Source: Sphingopyxis sp. YR583
GTDB taxonomy: Bacteria; Pseudomonadota; Alphaproteobacteria; Sphingomonadales; Sphingomonadaceae
DNA: 64,000 nucleotides
Assembly (NCBI RefSeq): GCF_900108295.1
Contig: NZ_FNWK01000001.1
Coordinates: 2,353,001 to 2,417,000 of the forward strand
Direction: 5' to 3'
Below the pieces are notes generated by a model that did no database searches, was not told the origin of the DNA, and saw nothing but the letters and a program-made list of their open reading frames with translations. This document shows, in pieces, positions 8,532 to 16,896 of this stretch (positions within the stretch are counted from its first letter, which is position 1; every line of letters starts with the position of its first letter). The translations under genes were made by a program, and so were the position numbers.

Positions 8532-9467
8532 TCAGCGACGCCGGGTGCCGTAGTCGATCCGGATGCGCACCCACGCGCCGACCATCGAACGGCCGCCGAC
8601 GCGCGGTGGCCGCACCTTGAACTGCCACGCGGCCGCGAGCACCGCGCGCTCGATCTGCGAGCCGGCAGGATATTCGTCGAGCCCGACGCAATCCTCGACG
8701 CGGTAATCGGGTGCCGTCCGGCAGGCGATCAGCCCCCAGCCCGGGCCGCTGGCGGTCGAGAGATAGCCGCGCAATTCGTCGTCGCTCGGCTCGCGATACC
8801 AGGCGGCGGCATAAAGCGGCTCGCCATTGGGAGCTGTTCCCACCCGTTCGGAGTCGCGCGAGGCGGGCGATCCGCCGGTGTTGGGCGGTCCATAGACCCG
8901 TCCGGTCGGCGGGCGCGCCGCGATCGGGGGATTGGCAGGCGCTGGCGATGCCGGCGGCGCTATCGGCGGCGCGGCCTTTGGCACGACGGGCGGCGGTGGT
9001 AGCGGTGCGGGGTGTTGCAGCGGTTGCGGTTGGTCCGGGACGGGCTCCGGCGACGGGGCCTGTTCCTCGGCTTGTGCGGGCTGCGGCTGGCTTTCGTCGG
9101 CCGCATCGTTCGGCATTTCGGTGGCTTCGAGGCTCACCACGCTGACGAATTCATCCTTTTTGCCGGGCGGCTTTTCCGCGCCCCACGACAGCAGCAGGAG
9201 GAGCATGAGTCCCGCAATCGCGATCGCAAGACCGATGGCGAGCGTGCGGCGTCCCGCCCCGATGTTGAGTTGTTCGACATAGGGTGCGGCAGGAGGCGCG
9301 GCTGGCGGCGTGGCGGGGAACGGACTCAGCGGAAGCAATCTTTGGTGACGATGCCCGCCGGTCGGGCACCCCCGGGGAATGATGGCGCGTGCGATAGTTG
9401 GGCGTCGGCGCTTTGACAAGCGCAGGCGAACGGCACCCAACCGTCGATTTCCGCGATAATGTACCAT
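8532..9467 (-). CDS. TonB-like energy transducer / periplasmic protein
   Basis: The core has one membrane segment (LAIGLAIAIAGLMLLLLL), a long Pro/Gln/Ala-rich periplasmic linker (about 110 residues), and a C-terminal 90-residue domain with TonB-like spacing (IERAVLAAAWQFKVRPPRVGG then AWVRIRIDYG) and a Cys pair (IACRTA, EDCVGL). TonB carries proton-motive energy from ExbBD to outer-membrane receptors. The first 43 codons from the ATG at 9467 look non-protein-like, and a TTG at 9338 is a plausible true start (268 residues). No exbB or exbD lies beside it. Confidence 0.6.
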   Translation of the reverse strand: MVHYRGNRRLGAVRLRLSKRRRPTIARAIIPRGCPTGGHRHQRLLPLSPFPATPPAAPPAAPYVEQLNIGAGRRTLAIGLAIAIAGLMLLLLLSWGAEKPPGKKDEFVSVVSLEATEMPNDAADESQPQPAQAEEQAPSPEPVPDQPQPLQHPAPLPPPPVVPKAAPPIAPPASPAPANPPIAARPPTGRVYGPPNTGGSPASRDSERVGTAPNGEPLYAAAWYREPSDDELRGYLSTASGPGWGLIACRTAPDYRVEDCVGLDEYPAGSQIERAVLAAAWQFKVRPPRVGGRSMVGAWVRIRIDYGTRRR

Positions 9468-9596
9468 ATGGGTTATTTTATATTGACATCGTCACGCTGA
9501 TATGGCACAAGTATCACATCATGAAGAATTGCGAGTCGGGCCGGCGCCTTCCGTTTTCAGGAGGGTATTCCGGCCCTTTCGTTTTGGAGGTGGGCG

Positions 9597-10157
9597 ATGG
9601 ATGAGCGGGAGGACAAGATCGGGGCGCAGCATCATCGGCCGGTGCAGGCCAAGAAGGGCCGGGCGAACGCGTGGACCAAGGCAAAGCGCGACATATTTCT
9701 GACCGAATTGGCCGCGAGCTGCAATATCCGGCGCGCCAGCGCGGCGGCAGGAATGTGGCCGACGTCGGCCTATAAGCTGCGCGGCCGCGACGCCGAATTC
9801 GCCAAGGCATGGCAGGCCGCGCTCGACATCGGTTACGAACGGCTGGAGACCGCGCTGGTTGCGCGTGCGTTGGAAGCCGTCGGCGAAATCCAATTCGATA
9901 CGCTGGATGAGCGTGTGGCGCTGGTCGAAAAAATGACCGTCGATCAGGCGATCCGCATATTGGGTCTGCATCGGGAAAGCGTGCGGCAGGGGCAGGCGCG
10001 CGGCCGCAAGCCGCAAGCACGCCAAATCGCAACGCAGGAAGAAACCGATGAGGTGCTGATCAGGCGCATCCGTATGATCGAACGCCAGCGTGTCGCGAAC
10101 GGGCAGCCATCGCTGCTGCCTCCGGACGGTCCCTCCGGAGAACCCGAGCCGGCATGA
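9597..10157 (+). CDS. GTA gp1-like small terminase
   Basis: 186 residues. A perfect GGAGG stands 6 bases before the ATG. The N-terminal third carries a helix-turn-helix-like stretch (ELAASCNIRRASAAAGMWPTSAYKLR) typical of small terminases; the middle is helical (AKAWQAALDIGYERLETALVARALEAVGE), and the Arg-rich tail may touch the large subunit. In the R. capsulatus GTA the matching gp1 acts as TerS but with weak DNA specificity, which lets random host DNA be packaged. Its stop overlaps the terL start by ATGA, implying coupled translation. Confidence 0.75.
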   Translation: MDEREDKIGAQHHRPVQAKKGRANAWTKAKRDIFLTELAASCNIRRASAAAGMWPTSAYKLRGRDAEFAKAWQAALDIGYERLETALVARALEAVGEIQFDTLDERVALVEKMTVDQAIRILGLHRESVRQGQARGRKPQARQIATQEETDEVLIRRIRMIERQRVANGQPSLLPPDGPSGEPEPA

Positions 10158-11521
10158 AGATCACGGGTGCAGACCTGACTGCGACCGATGCCACGACGCG
10201 GCGCTGGCGTTCCGGCGACCTGTTGGACATTGCGAGACGGATGACCGCCGAGGAATTGCGGCTGTTGTTGTCGGGAATGACCGAAGGGCAAAAGGCAGAA
10301 CTGATCGCGCGCTGGTACGGGTTCGAGAATGACGGCCAGCGCGAGCCACCGGGCGACTGGCGCATCTGGCTGATCCGCGCGGGACGTGGATTCGGCAAGA
10401 CGCGCGCCGGGTCCGAATGGGTGAGCGAGATTGCACGCAATCATGGCGACGCGCGCATCGCGCTGGTCGCCGCGACGCAGGCCGACGGGCAGCGCGTGAT
10501 GATCGATGGGCCAAGCGGTTTGATCGCGGTGGCGCGTTCGGGAGAGGAAACGCATTGGGTGAAGGGAAGGCGCGAACTGCGCTTCGCGAGCGGGGCGGTC
10601 GCGACGCTCTATTCGGCAGAGGCGGGCGAGGAATTGCGAGGGCCCGAACATGATTTCGCCTGGTGCGACGAACTGGCCAAATGGCGCCGCGGCGAGGCGG
10701 CGTGGGACAATCTGGTGCTCGGGCTGCGGCTCGGCGAGCGGCCGCGTGCCGTGGTGACGACAACGCCGCGCGTGAATGCGGTCATGCAGCGGGTGCTGGC
10801 AGCGCCGGGATTGGCTGAGACGTTGGGGAGGACGCGCGACAATCCGTGGCTGCCGGCCTATTTCGTGAGCGCGATGCTGGAAAGCTATGGCGGGACGCGG
10901 CTGGGGCGGCAGGAGCTGGATGGTGAGCTGCTGGAGGATATCGAGGGTGCGTTGTGGACGCGCGGGCTGATCGAGCGGTGCCGGATCGGGGCCGATGAGA
11001 TCGGCAAGCCGGTGCGCGTCGTGATCGGCGTCGATCCGCCAGCGACGGCGCATGGCGATGCGTGCGGGATCGTGGTGGCGGCGTTGCTGCGCGATGGGCG
11101 GGTCGCGGTGGTCGAGGATGCGAGCGTCGAGACGCCGCCGCCCGCCATGTGGGCGCAGGCGGTCGCGGCGGCAGCGGCGCGCTGGGGCGCCGACCGGGTG
11201 GTGGCCGAGAGCAATATGGGCGGCGAGATGGTCGAAGGCACGCTGCGCCAGGCCGACTGCGCGCTGCCCGTGGTGCCGGTGCATGCGAGCGTCGGCAAGG
11301 CACGGCGCGCGGAGCCGGTGGCGATCGCCTACGAGCGCGGCGATGTGGTGCATGCTGCGGTGTTCGCGGCGCTGGAGGACCAGCTTTGCGGGTTGCAGGT
11401 TGGCGGCGCTTATGCCGGGCCGGGGCGCTCGCCCGATCGGGCGGATGCGTGCGTTTGGGCGCTGGCGGCTTTGCTGGAGGGGCGGCGGAAGGGGAAGGTG
11501 CCGGGAATAACGCGGGTTTGA
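10154..11521 (+). CDS. terL: large terminase subunit (packaging ATPase/nuclease)
   Basis: 455 residues, usual GTA gp2 length. Walker A is RAGRGFGKTRAG (residues 75-86) and Walker B FAWCDE with Asp172-Glu173. The C-terminal RNase H-like nuclease begins at VIGVDPPAT (Asp294), with further acidic residues in VVAESNMGGEMVEGTL and SPDRADACVWAL near the end. It drives DNA into proheads and cuts it at headful. All catalytic motifs look intact, so packaging ability appears preserved. It is translationally coupled to the small terminase and followed by a palindromic repeat. Confidence 0.95.
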   Translation: MKITGADLTATDATTRRWRSGDLLDIARRMTAEELRLLLSGMTEGQKAELIARWYGFENDGQREPPGDWRIWLIRAGRGFGKTRAGSEWVSEIARNHGDARIALVAATQADGQRVMIDGPSGLIAVARSGEETHWVKGRRELRFASGAVATLYSAEAGEELRGPEHDFAWCDELAKWRRGEAAWDNLVLGLRLGERPRAVVTTTPRVNAVMQRVLAAPGLAETLGRTRDNPWLPAYFVSAMLESYGGTRLGRQELDGELLEDIEGALWTRGLIERCRIGADEIGKPVRVVIGVDPPATAHGDACGIVVAALLRDGRVAVVEDASVETPPPAMWAQAVAAAAARWGADRVVAESNMGGEMVEGTLRQADCALPVVPVHASVGKARRAEPVAIAYERGDVVHAAVFAALEDQLCGLQVGGAYAGPGRSPDRADACVWALAALLEGRRKGKVPGITRV

Positions 11522-11527
11522 TTCGTC

Positions 11528-11603
11528 CGTCTTTGCGAGCGTAGCGAAGCAATCCACGGTGCGACAAGCCGCTCTGGATTGCTTCGCTACGCTCGCAATG
11601 ACG
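11528..11603. repeat. dispersed palindromic repeat (29-bp arms)
   Basis: Left arm 11528-11556 and right arm 11575-11603 are reverse complements with one mismatch, separated by 18 bases. Core sequence: GAGCGTAGCGAAGCAATCCA. Repeats with this core are scattered through many bacterial genomes. It lies between the large terminase and the portal gene and ends 14 bases before the portal ribosome site, so the hairpin may influence read-through or mRNA stability. Confidence 0.8.
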
Positions 11604-11630
11604 AGATTGTGGTGTTCGGAGGAGACTTTC

Positions 11631-12752
11631 ATGAACTGGTTTGGCCGCAAGGCCGCGCAGCTTCCTGCGCGGCCCGCTTTGTCGCGTGTGTATGGGAGTT
11701 GGAGCGCGCCCGCGCCGATGAGTTGGGAAGCGCAGGTGCGCGAGGGATATCTTTCCAATGCGATCGTGCAGCGGGCGGTGCGGCTGGTGGCCGAGGCGGC
11801 GGGCAGCGCGCCGGTAGTGGCGAGCGATCCGGGGCTGGCGGCGCTCGTCGCGGCGGCGTCGGGCGGGCAGGGGCTGGTCGAGACTTTGGCGTCGCAGTTG
11901 CTGCTGCACGGCAATGGCTATGTGCAGATCCTGGCCGATGGCGCGGGCGCACCGGCCGAGCTGTTCGCGCTGCGGCCCGAGCGGGTGACGGTCGAGGCCG
12001 ACGCGCGCGGGTGGCCGGTGGCCTATCGCTACAAGGTGGGTGGCCAAGGGGCAGGCGGGAGCGGCGTTGTGTTGCCCGCCGAGGATGGCGCGGGGCGCGT
12101 CGCGGTGGTGCATGTGAAGGCGCTGCATCCGCTCGACGATCATTATGGCGCCGGGTGTCTGGGCGCGGCGGCGGGGGCGATCGCGGCGCATAATGCAGCG
12201 GCCAAGTGGAACGCGGCGCTGCTCGAGAATGCGGCGCGGCCTTCGGGAGCGCTGGTGCATGATCCGGGCGACAAGGGGATGCCCTTGTCGGCGGAGCAAG
12301 TGGATCGGCTGCGCGAGGAACTGGCCGAGAGTTTTGCGGGCGGGGCGAATGCGGGGCGGCCGTTGCTGCTCGAGGGCGGGCTGAAATGGCAGGCGCTGTC
12401 GCTCTCGCCCGCCGAGATGGATTTTCTGGCGCTGAAGGATTCGAGTGCGCGCGAGATTGCGATGGCTTTCGGGGTGCCGCCGATGCTGCTCGGGCTGCCG
12501 GGGGATGCGACCTATGCCAATTATCGCGAGGCCAATCGCGCGCTGTGGCGGCTGACGGTGCTACCGCTCTGCGCGAAGATTTTGGGGGCGGTGGCGCAGG
12601 GGTTGTCGGGGTGGTTTCCCGGGGCCGAGTTGCGCGTCGATCTGGATCGGGTGCCGGCGCTGGCCGAGGACCGGATGGCGCTGTGGCGCGAGGTTTCGGC
12701 GGCGGACTGGCTGAGCGCGGACGAGAAGAAGGCGCTGTTGGGCGTGGGTTAG
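11631..12752 (+). CDS. phage portal protein (GTA gp3)
   Basis: 373 residues from ATG 11631, which has GGAGGAGA 5 bases ahead; the frame is open further upstream into the repeat but without support. It matches the HK97/GTA portal family: the opening MNWFGRK, MSWEAQVREGYLSNAIVQRAVRLVAEAA, then DEPAELFALRPERV-like core (APAELFALRPERVTVEADARGW) and the late AFGVPPMLLGLPGDATYANYREANRALWR block. Portals form the dodecameric DNA gateway where the tail joins. Confidence 0.93.
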   Translation: MNWFGRKAAQLPARPALSRVYGSWSAPAPMSWEAQVREGYLSNAIVQRAVRLVAEAAGSAPVVASDPGLAALVAAASGGQGLVETLASQLLLHGNGYVQILADGAGAPAELFALRPERVTVEADARGWPVAYRYKVGGQGAGGSGVVLPAEDGAGRVAVVHVKALHPLDDHYGAGCLGAAAGAIAAHNAAAKWNAALLENAARPSGALVHDPGDKGMPLSAEQVDRLREELAESFAGGANAGRPLLLEGGLKWQALSLSPAEMDFLALKDSSAREIAMAFGVPPMLLGLPGDATYANYREANRALWRLTVLPLCAKILGAVAQGLSGWFPGAELRVDLDRVPALAEDRMALWREVSAADWLSADEKKALLGVG

Positions 12753-12818
12753 TTTTCGCCGGTAGCGGGCCACCCCCACCCAGCTTCGCCTAGGCAGCAA
12801 GCTGCCAAGGCTGCGCAA

Positions 12819-12842
12819 CCCTCCCCCATCCAAGGGGGAGGG
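12819..12842. repeat. hairpin in a dispersed-type repeat between portal and next gene
   Basis: Perfect 9-base arms CCCTCCCCC / GGGGGAGGG with a 6-base loop. The 50 bases before it (CCACCCCCACCCAGCTTCGC onward) look like a repeat type often seen in sphingomonad intergenic regions; that part is from memory, not proven. It sits 20 bases before the following start codon. Confidence 0.55.
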
Positions 12843-12861
12843 ATTTCATGAGGATAGCGAC

Positions 12862-13170
12862 ATGGACGAAGACGAGGCGTTGGCGCGGCTGATCGCGCTG
12901 GCGGGGACGAGTGCGCCCGATGCGGCTTTGCTGCGCGCGGTCGTCGAGGAAGCGAGCGAGCTGGGCGCGCGGCGGGCGCTGGCGCGGCTGGGGCTCGCCG
13001 ACGAGGCGGCGCGCGATGATGTGAGCGATTTGCGGCAGCTGCTCGGCGCGTGGCGCGATGCGAAGAAGAGCGTGTGGGCGGCGATCGTCGATTGGGCGGT
13101 GCGCGGAATGCTGGCGCTGCTCGTCGTCGGGCTGGCGATGAAGCTGGGGTTTGCGGGGCTGCTCAAATGA
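12862..13170 (+). CDS. GTA g3.5-like small membrane protein
   Basis: 102 residues. The first 65 are charged and helical (DEDEALARLIALAGTSAPDA, EEASELGARRALARLGL, EDVSDLRQLL-like DDVSDLRQLLGAWRDAKKSV); the end is a single membrane segment (GMLALLVVGLAMKLGFAGLL). Its position between portal and protease and its size match ORFg3.5 of the R. capsulatus GTA (DUF6127-type). Function unknown; a membrane docking role in prohead assembly is conceivable. Its stop overlaps the protease start (ATGA). Confidence 0.7.
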   Translation: MDEDEALARLIALAGTSAPDAALLRAVVEEASELGARRALARLGLADEAARDDVSDLRQLLGAWRDAKKSVWAAIVDWAVRGMLALLVVGLAMKLGFAGLLK

Positions 13171-13556
13171 GTGTGCGCTTTGCGGGCTATGCTTCGGTGT
13201 TCGATCGGGTCGATCGCGGCGGCGATGTGGTGCGCGCGGGGGCCTTTGCGGCGAGCTTGCAGGCTGCGCGCGCGGTGCCCTTGCTTTGGCAGCATCGGCC
13301 GGGCGCCAGCATCGGGATGATCGAGACGCTGGCCGAAGATGCGCGGGGGCTGCGCGTCGTGGCGCGGGTGACGCATCCGGCGGCGGCGAAGCTGGTCGCA
13401 AGTGGCGCACTGACGGGATTGAGCTTTGGATATCGGGTGACAGCGGCGCGCGGGGTGAACCCGCGCGAGCTGGTGGCGCTCGATCTGGCCGAAGTAAGTC
13501 TGGTGGCGGCGCCGATGCAGCCTTTGGCGCGGGTGATTCAGGTGGTGAAGGAGTGA
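13167..13556 (+). CDS. HK97-type prohead protease (GTA gp4)
   Basis: 129 residues from the ATG overlapping the previous stop. S78-family features appear in order: FAGYASVFDRVDRGGDVVRAGAF, the catalytic His in LLWQHRPGASIGMIE, the Ser in LTGLSFGYRV, and the closing ELVALDLAEVSLVAAPMQP. It cleaves scaffold and capsid N-termini during head maturation. It is shorter than many S78 proteases but typical for GTAs. The capsid gene starts 5 bases after its stop. Confidence 0.92.
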   Translation: MSVRFAGYASVFDRVDRGGDVVRAGAFAASLQAARAVPLLWQHRPGASIGMIETLAEDARGLRVVARVTHPAAAKLVASGALTGLSFGYRVTAARGVNPRELVALDLAEVSLVAAPMQPLARVIQVVKE

Positions 13557-13561
13557 AACGC

Positions 13562-14701
13562 ATGGACGATATGGAAGTGAAAGCGGACGCGCTCGACGGG
13601 GCGTTCGATGCGGTGCTGGCGGCCGAGGCGGTCGACGAACTGAAGGCGTCGGTGGCGGCGCTGAAGGCGCAGGTCGACGCGCAGGCGGTGGCGGCGTCGC
13701 GGCTGCCGCTCGACGGCGCGAAGGCGGCCGATCCGGCGCGCGAGGCCTTTGTTGATCGCTACCTGCGGCGCGGGATCGATGCCGGCGTCGAGATGAAGAG
13801 CCTGTCGGGGGCGAGTGCCGGCGAGGGCGGCTTTGCGGTGCCGCGCGAGATCGACGGGAGCATCGCGGCGACGCTGAAGACGCTGTCGCCGATCCGCAGC
13901 ATCGCGACGGTCGTGCAGACGGGGACGAGCGGATACCGCAAGCTGGTCGCGACGGGATCGTTCGGTATGGGATGGGTCGGCGAGACCGCGGCGCGGCCCG
14001 AGACCGCGACGCGCAGCTTTGCCGAGATCGCGCCGCCATCGGGCGAGCTCTACGCCAATCCGGCGGCGAGCCAGGCGATGCTCGACGACGCGATGTTCAA
14101 TGTCGAGGACTGGCTGGCCGAGCAGCTCGGCCGCGAGTTCGCGGTGGCGGAAGGCAGCGCCTTCGTGAACGGCAACGGCACGAACCGACCCAAGGGCTTC
14201 CTGACCTATACGGCGACGAACGAGGTCGACAGCGTGCGTGCCTTCGGGTCGCTGCAATATCTGGCGACGGGGACCGCGGGCGCCTTTCCGGCGGCGAACC
14301 CGCAGGACAAGCTGGTCGAGCTCGTCCATTCGCTGAAGGCGCCGTACCGTCAGGGCGCGTGCTGGGTGATGAATTCGGATACGCTGGCGCGCATCCGCAA
14401 GTTCAAGACGACCGATGGCGCCTTTATCTGGCAGCCGGGGATGGTCGAAGGGCAGGCGGCGACGCTGCTCGGCTATCCGGTGGTCGAAGCCGAGGACATG
14501 CCCGACGTCGGCGCGAACAGCCTGTCGATCGCCTTCGGCAATTTCCGCGCCGGCTATCTGGTTGCCGACCGTGGCGAGACGCGGATCCTGCGCGATCCGT
14601 TCAGCAACAAGCCCTTTGTGCATTTCTATGCAACCAAAAGGGTGGGCGGTGCGATCATCGATTCGCAGGCCATCAAATTGATGAAGTTCGCCGCCAGCTG
14701 A
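13562..14701 (+). CDS. HK97-fold major capsid protein (GTA gp5)
   Basis: 379 residues from ATG 13562 (AAGGAG ends 8 bases ahead). Residues 1-80 are the acidic, coiled scaffold region (DELKASVAALKAQVDAQAVA) removed by the protease; the mature shell begins near SLSGASAGEGGFAVPREID. Family landmarks follow: LKTLSPIRSIATVVQTGTSGYRKL, MGWVGETAARPET, NGNGTNRPKGFLTY, GACWVMNSDTLARIRKFKTTDGAFIWQP, and the final RVGGAIIDSQAIKLMKFA. A terminator-like hairpin follows directly. Confidence 0.96.
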   Translation: MDDMEVKADALDGAFDAVLAAEAVDELKASVAALKAQVDAQAVAASRLPLDGAKAADPAREAFVDRYLRRGIDAGVEMKSLSGASAGEGGFAVPREIDGSIAATLKTLSPIRSIATVVQTGTSGYRKLVATGSFGMGWVGETAARPETATRSFAEIAPPSGELYANPAASQAMLDDAMFNVEDWLAEQLGREFAVAEGSAFVNGNGTNRPKGFLTYTATNEVDSVRAFGSLQYLATGTAGAFPAANPQDKLVELVHSLKAPYRQGACWVMNSDTLARIRKFKTTDGAFIWQPGMVEGQAATLLGYPVVEAEDMPDVGANSLSIAFGNFRAGYLVADRGETRILRDPFSNKPFVHFYATKRVGGAIIDSQAIKLMKFAAS

Positions 14702-14719
14702 TAGCGCTGGCGCGCGAGG

Positions 14720-14765
14720 GGCGCCCGGCCCGACAGCCTTCCCTTTCGGTGAAGGGTCGGGCGCC
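14720..14765 (+). terminator. strong hairpin after the capsid gene
   Basis: Arms GGCGCCCGGCCC (14720-14731) and GGGTCGGGCGCC (14754-14765) pair over 12 bases with one G-U, followed by GATTTCTTCC. The T-run is imperfect, so it may only partly stop transcription and set a high capsid-to-downstream ratio, or protect the capsid mRNA 3' end. Confidence 0.6.
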
Positions 14766-14803
14766 GATTTCTTCCTATCGATATTGGAAAGGATGGCCCT
14801 GCC

Positions 14804-16447
14804 ATGCCGACCCCCTTTTTCGCCGATATGGTGCGCGAGATGTGCCAGGAAGGCGGGACCGGGCCGCTGACGCCCACCGGTGCAGTGCCCGGCCATCGCC
14901 GCTTTGCCGGAGCCGTGCCGGCCGGCGTTTCATTTCATTATGCGGTCGCCGGGATCGCCCAGCCCGGCCAGTGGGAAACCGGGCTGGGTCATATCGACAC
15001 GAGCGGCCGGCTGGTCCGCGACAGCGTTGCCGCGTCGTCGGCCGGCGGTGCCCCGGTCGATTTCGCGCCGGGGCTCAAGACGATTGCACTGACGGTCGGT
15101 GCCGGCTGGTATGCGGCGAGCGATGGCGCGCGCGCCGCGCTCGACGACGGCATGACCGCGCTGGGCGCCGCGGTCGATGGCAAGCAGCCGTTGTCGACGA
15201 CGCACGCCGAAGTGGCGACGGGCGCTGCGGGTGATCTGATCACCGTCCGGCGCGGGGCCGGCTGGGTGAATGTGCCGCTGGCGACATTGCCCTTTCAGGG
15301 CGCGGCGGGCTTGCATCAATTCGGCGGCATATTGTCGGTGCCCGGCGGCAGCGCGGCGGCGCCCGCGATCAGCTTTACCGGCGACCTCGACACCGGCGTC
15401 TTTCGTCCGGGCAGCAACACGCTGGCGCTGGCCGTCGGCGGTGCCGAGCGGATGCGCATCACTTCGGACGGGCGCGTCGGGATCGGGCGGAGCGATCCAC
15501 CCGTGCCGCTGTCGGTATTGGGGGCCGCCTCCAGCCCCGCCCTCAACGCGGCGGGCGGCGGCGCCGAGCTGAAATTCGATTCGACCGCCGCGCTCGCATT
15601 GGGGGGCGGGCCGGCGCCGATGGGCTATGCGCTGTGGCTGCAGGGCAAGCAGGACAATGGAGGCTATACCGGCTCCGCCTTTCCGATCGCACTCAACCCG
15701 CTCGGCGGCCATGTGGGGATCGGCACCGGCGCGGGAGCGGCACCGGCGGCGCGGCTGCACGTCAAATCCTCTGGCGAAATCCTGCGCCTCGACACGGCGG
15801 CGGCGCGGGGCAGCGGTTCGAACTCGCTGACCTTTTCCGACCCGACCGGACGCAAGGCCTATGTGGGTTATGGTTCGGCGGACGACCGGTTCGAAATCGT
15901 CAACGAGATGACGGGCGCCGCCTATCTGTCGACGGGCGGGCCGTCGTGGCAGTTTTGGGTCGCCGGCACCCTGTCCTGTGCGATCACCGCATCGGATGTC
16001 CGCCCGGGGAGCGACAACAGCAAGTCGCTGGGCAACGGCGCGGGGCGCTGGTCGGTCGTCTATTCGGCTAGCGGTGCGATCAACACCTCCGATGCGCGCG
16101 AGAAAAGATGGCGCGGATCGATGACGGGCGCCGAGCTGGCGGCCGCGCGCCGGATCGTCGCCGAACTCGGTTTCTATCAATGGAATGATGCGATCGCAGC
16201 AAAGGGCGAGGACAGCGCCCGATATCATTTCGGCGTTCGCGCGCAGGCGGTCTGGGACATCATGGCCGGCGAAGGCCTGTGCGATCGATCGTCCGCCGCG
16301 CCGTGCGACCAACCCTATGCCTTTCTGTGCCACGACGCCTGGGCCGAAGAAGGCGGGAGCCGTTTCGGCATCCGGCCCGACCAGCTGACGCTGTTCCTGA
16401 TCGCGGCGCAGGAAGCGCGGATCGCGATGCTGGAGGGCGGGGCATGA
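14804..16447 (+). CDS. fibre protein with C-terminal S74 chaperone domain
   Basis: 547 residues. Residues 1-130 resemble phage virion appendage N-termini ([20 protein letters not shown]...[10 protein letters not shown]). The middle has fibre-type repeats ending in VGIG ([34 protein letters not shown]; again [11 protein letters not shown]). The last 120 residues are an S74 intramolecular chaperone: self-cleavage-type [11 protein letters not shown] with Ser429-Asp430, then [24 protein letters not shown] and [20 protein letters not shown]. Such domains fold trimeric fibres. Its place between capsid and connector is not that of the reference GTA; a head or tail fibre for host binding is the likeliest role. 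Confidence 0.85.
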   Translation: MPTPFFADMVREMCQEGGTGPLTPTGAVPGHRRFAGAVPAGVSFHYAVAGIAQPGQWETGLGHIDTSGRLVRDSVAASSAGGAPVDFAPGLKTIALTVGAGWYAASDGARAALDDGMTALGAAVDGKQPLSTTHAEVATGAAGDLITVRRGAGWVNVPLATLPFQGAAGLHQFGGILSVPGGSAAAPAISFTGDLDTGVFRPGSNTLALAVGGAERMRITSDGRVGIGRSDPPVPLSVLGAASSPALNAAGGGAELKFDSTAALALGGGPAPMGYALWLQGKQDNGGYTGSAFPIALNPLGGHVGIGTGAGAAPAARLHVKSSGEILRLDTAAARGSGSNSLTFSDPTGRKAYVGYGSADDRFEIVNEMTGAAYLSTGGPSWQFWVAGTLSCAITASDVRPGSDNSKSLGNGAGRWSVVYSASGAINTSDAREKRWRGSMTGAELAAARRIVAELGFYQWNDAIAAKGEDSARYHFGVRAQAVWDIMAGEGLCDRSSAAPCDQPYAFLCHDAWAEEGGSRFGIRPDQLTLFLIAAQEARIAMLEGGA

Positions 16448-16599
16448 TTGGCGGGCAGGCCCTGTCGTCGCGCGCGATCGGCGACGCGACGCGGCGCGAC
16501 ATGCCCAGCGAATGGGGCGGCCCCGAACCGGCCGCGACCCAATCGCCGCTTCCCATCGCGCGCCGCACCGACCGCCGCGTGACGGTTCGAAAACCCTGA
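16444..16599 (+). CDS. small ORF in the fibre module (51 residues)
   Basis: Starts with an ATG overlapping the fibre stop (ATGA), ends 15 bases before the next gene. The product ([20 protein letters not shown] and a basic [12 protein letters not shown] tail) has no recognised motif. The coupling argues that it is translated, but a short frame between two genes can arise by chance. Confidence 0.45.
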   Translation: MIGGQALSSRAIGDATRRDMPSEWGGPEPAATQSPLPIARRTDRRVTVRKP

Positions 16600-16614
16600 C
16601 CGGGAGACTTATCG

Positions 16615-16896
16615 ATGACGATCATGGTGAAGGATCCGGATTCCCGGATCGATTTCGAATTCGACTGGAGCATCGCCTATCCCGATGGCCTGGCGGTGGT
16701 CGGCAGCCTGTGGACGATCGTTCCGGACGAGGACGGCGGCCTGACACTGGCCGGCGCTGCGCATGACCTGACCCAATCGACCGCGACGCTTGCAGGCGGG
16801 ATCGCGGGGCATGTCTATCGCGTCGCCAACCGTGTCACGCTGAGCGACGGTCAGATCGACGAGCGATCGGTGACGATCCGGGTGGAGGAACGGTGA
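16615..16896 (+). CDS. phage fibre-tail adaptor-like protein
   Basis: 93 residues of beta-rich, Ig-like appearance. It shows the pattern of small virion proteins that often sit by fibre genes: an acidic Asp-Trp opening (IDFEFDWSIAYPDGLAV), SLWTIVPDEDGGLTL, then GGIAGHVYRVANRVTLSDGQIDERSVTIRVEER, where the GxxYRV...DERS...RVEER ending is distinctive. I infer that it links the S74 fibre to the particle. GGAGACTT-type spacing before the ATG gives a usable ribosome site. Its stop overlaps the connector start (TGATG). Confidence 0.65.
   Translation: MTIMVKDPDSRIDFEFDWSIAYPDGLAVVGSLWTIVPDEDGGLTLAGAAHDLTQSTATLAGGIAGHVYRVANRVTLSDGQIDERSVTIRVEER

Noticed and set aside
9483..9517. A TTGACA box and a TGGCAC motif before the GTA cluster, as sigma-70 or sigma-54 promoter
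   Set aside because: No suitable -10 at 16-18 bases, and the sigma-54 TTGC half is missing. The AT-rich zone may hold the real promoter but I cannot place it.
9944..11914. A long minus-strand frame opposite the terminase genes
   Set aside because: Shadow of terL, which has all family motifs; the frame is rich in Arg/His/Pro as usual for GC-rich antisense frames.
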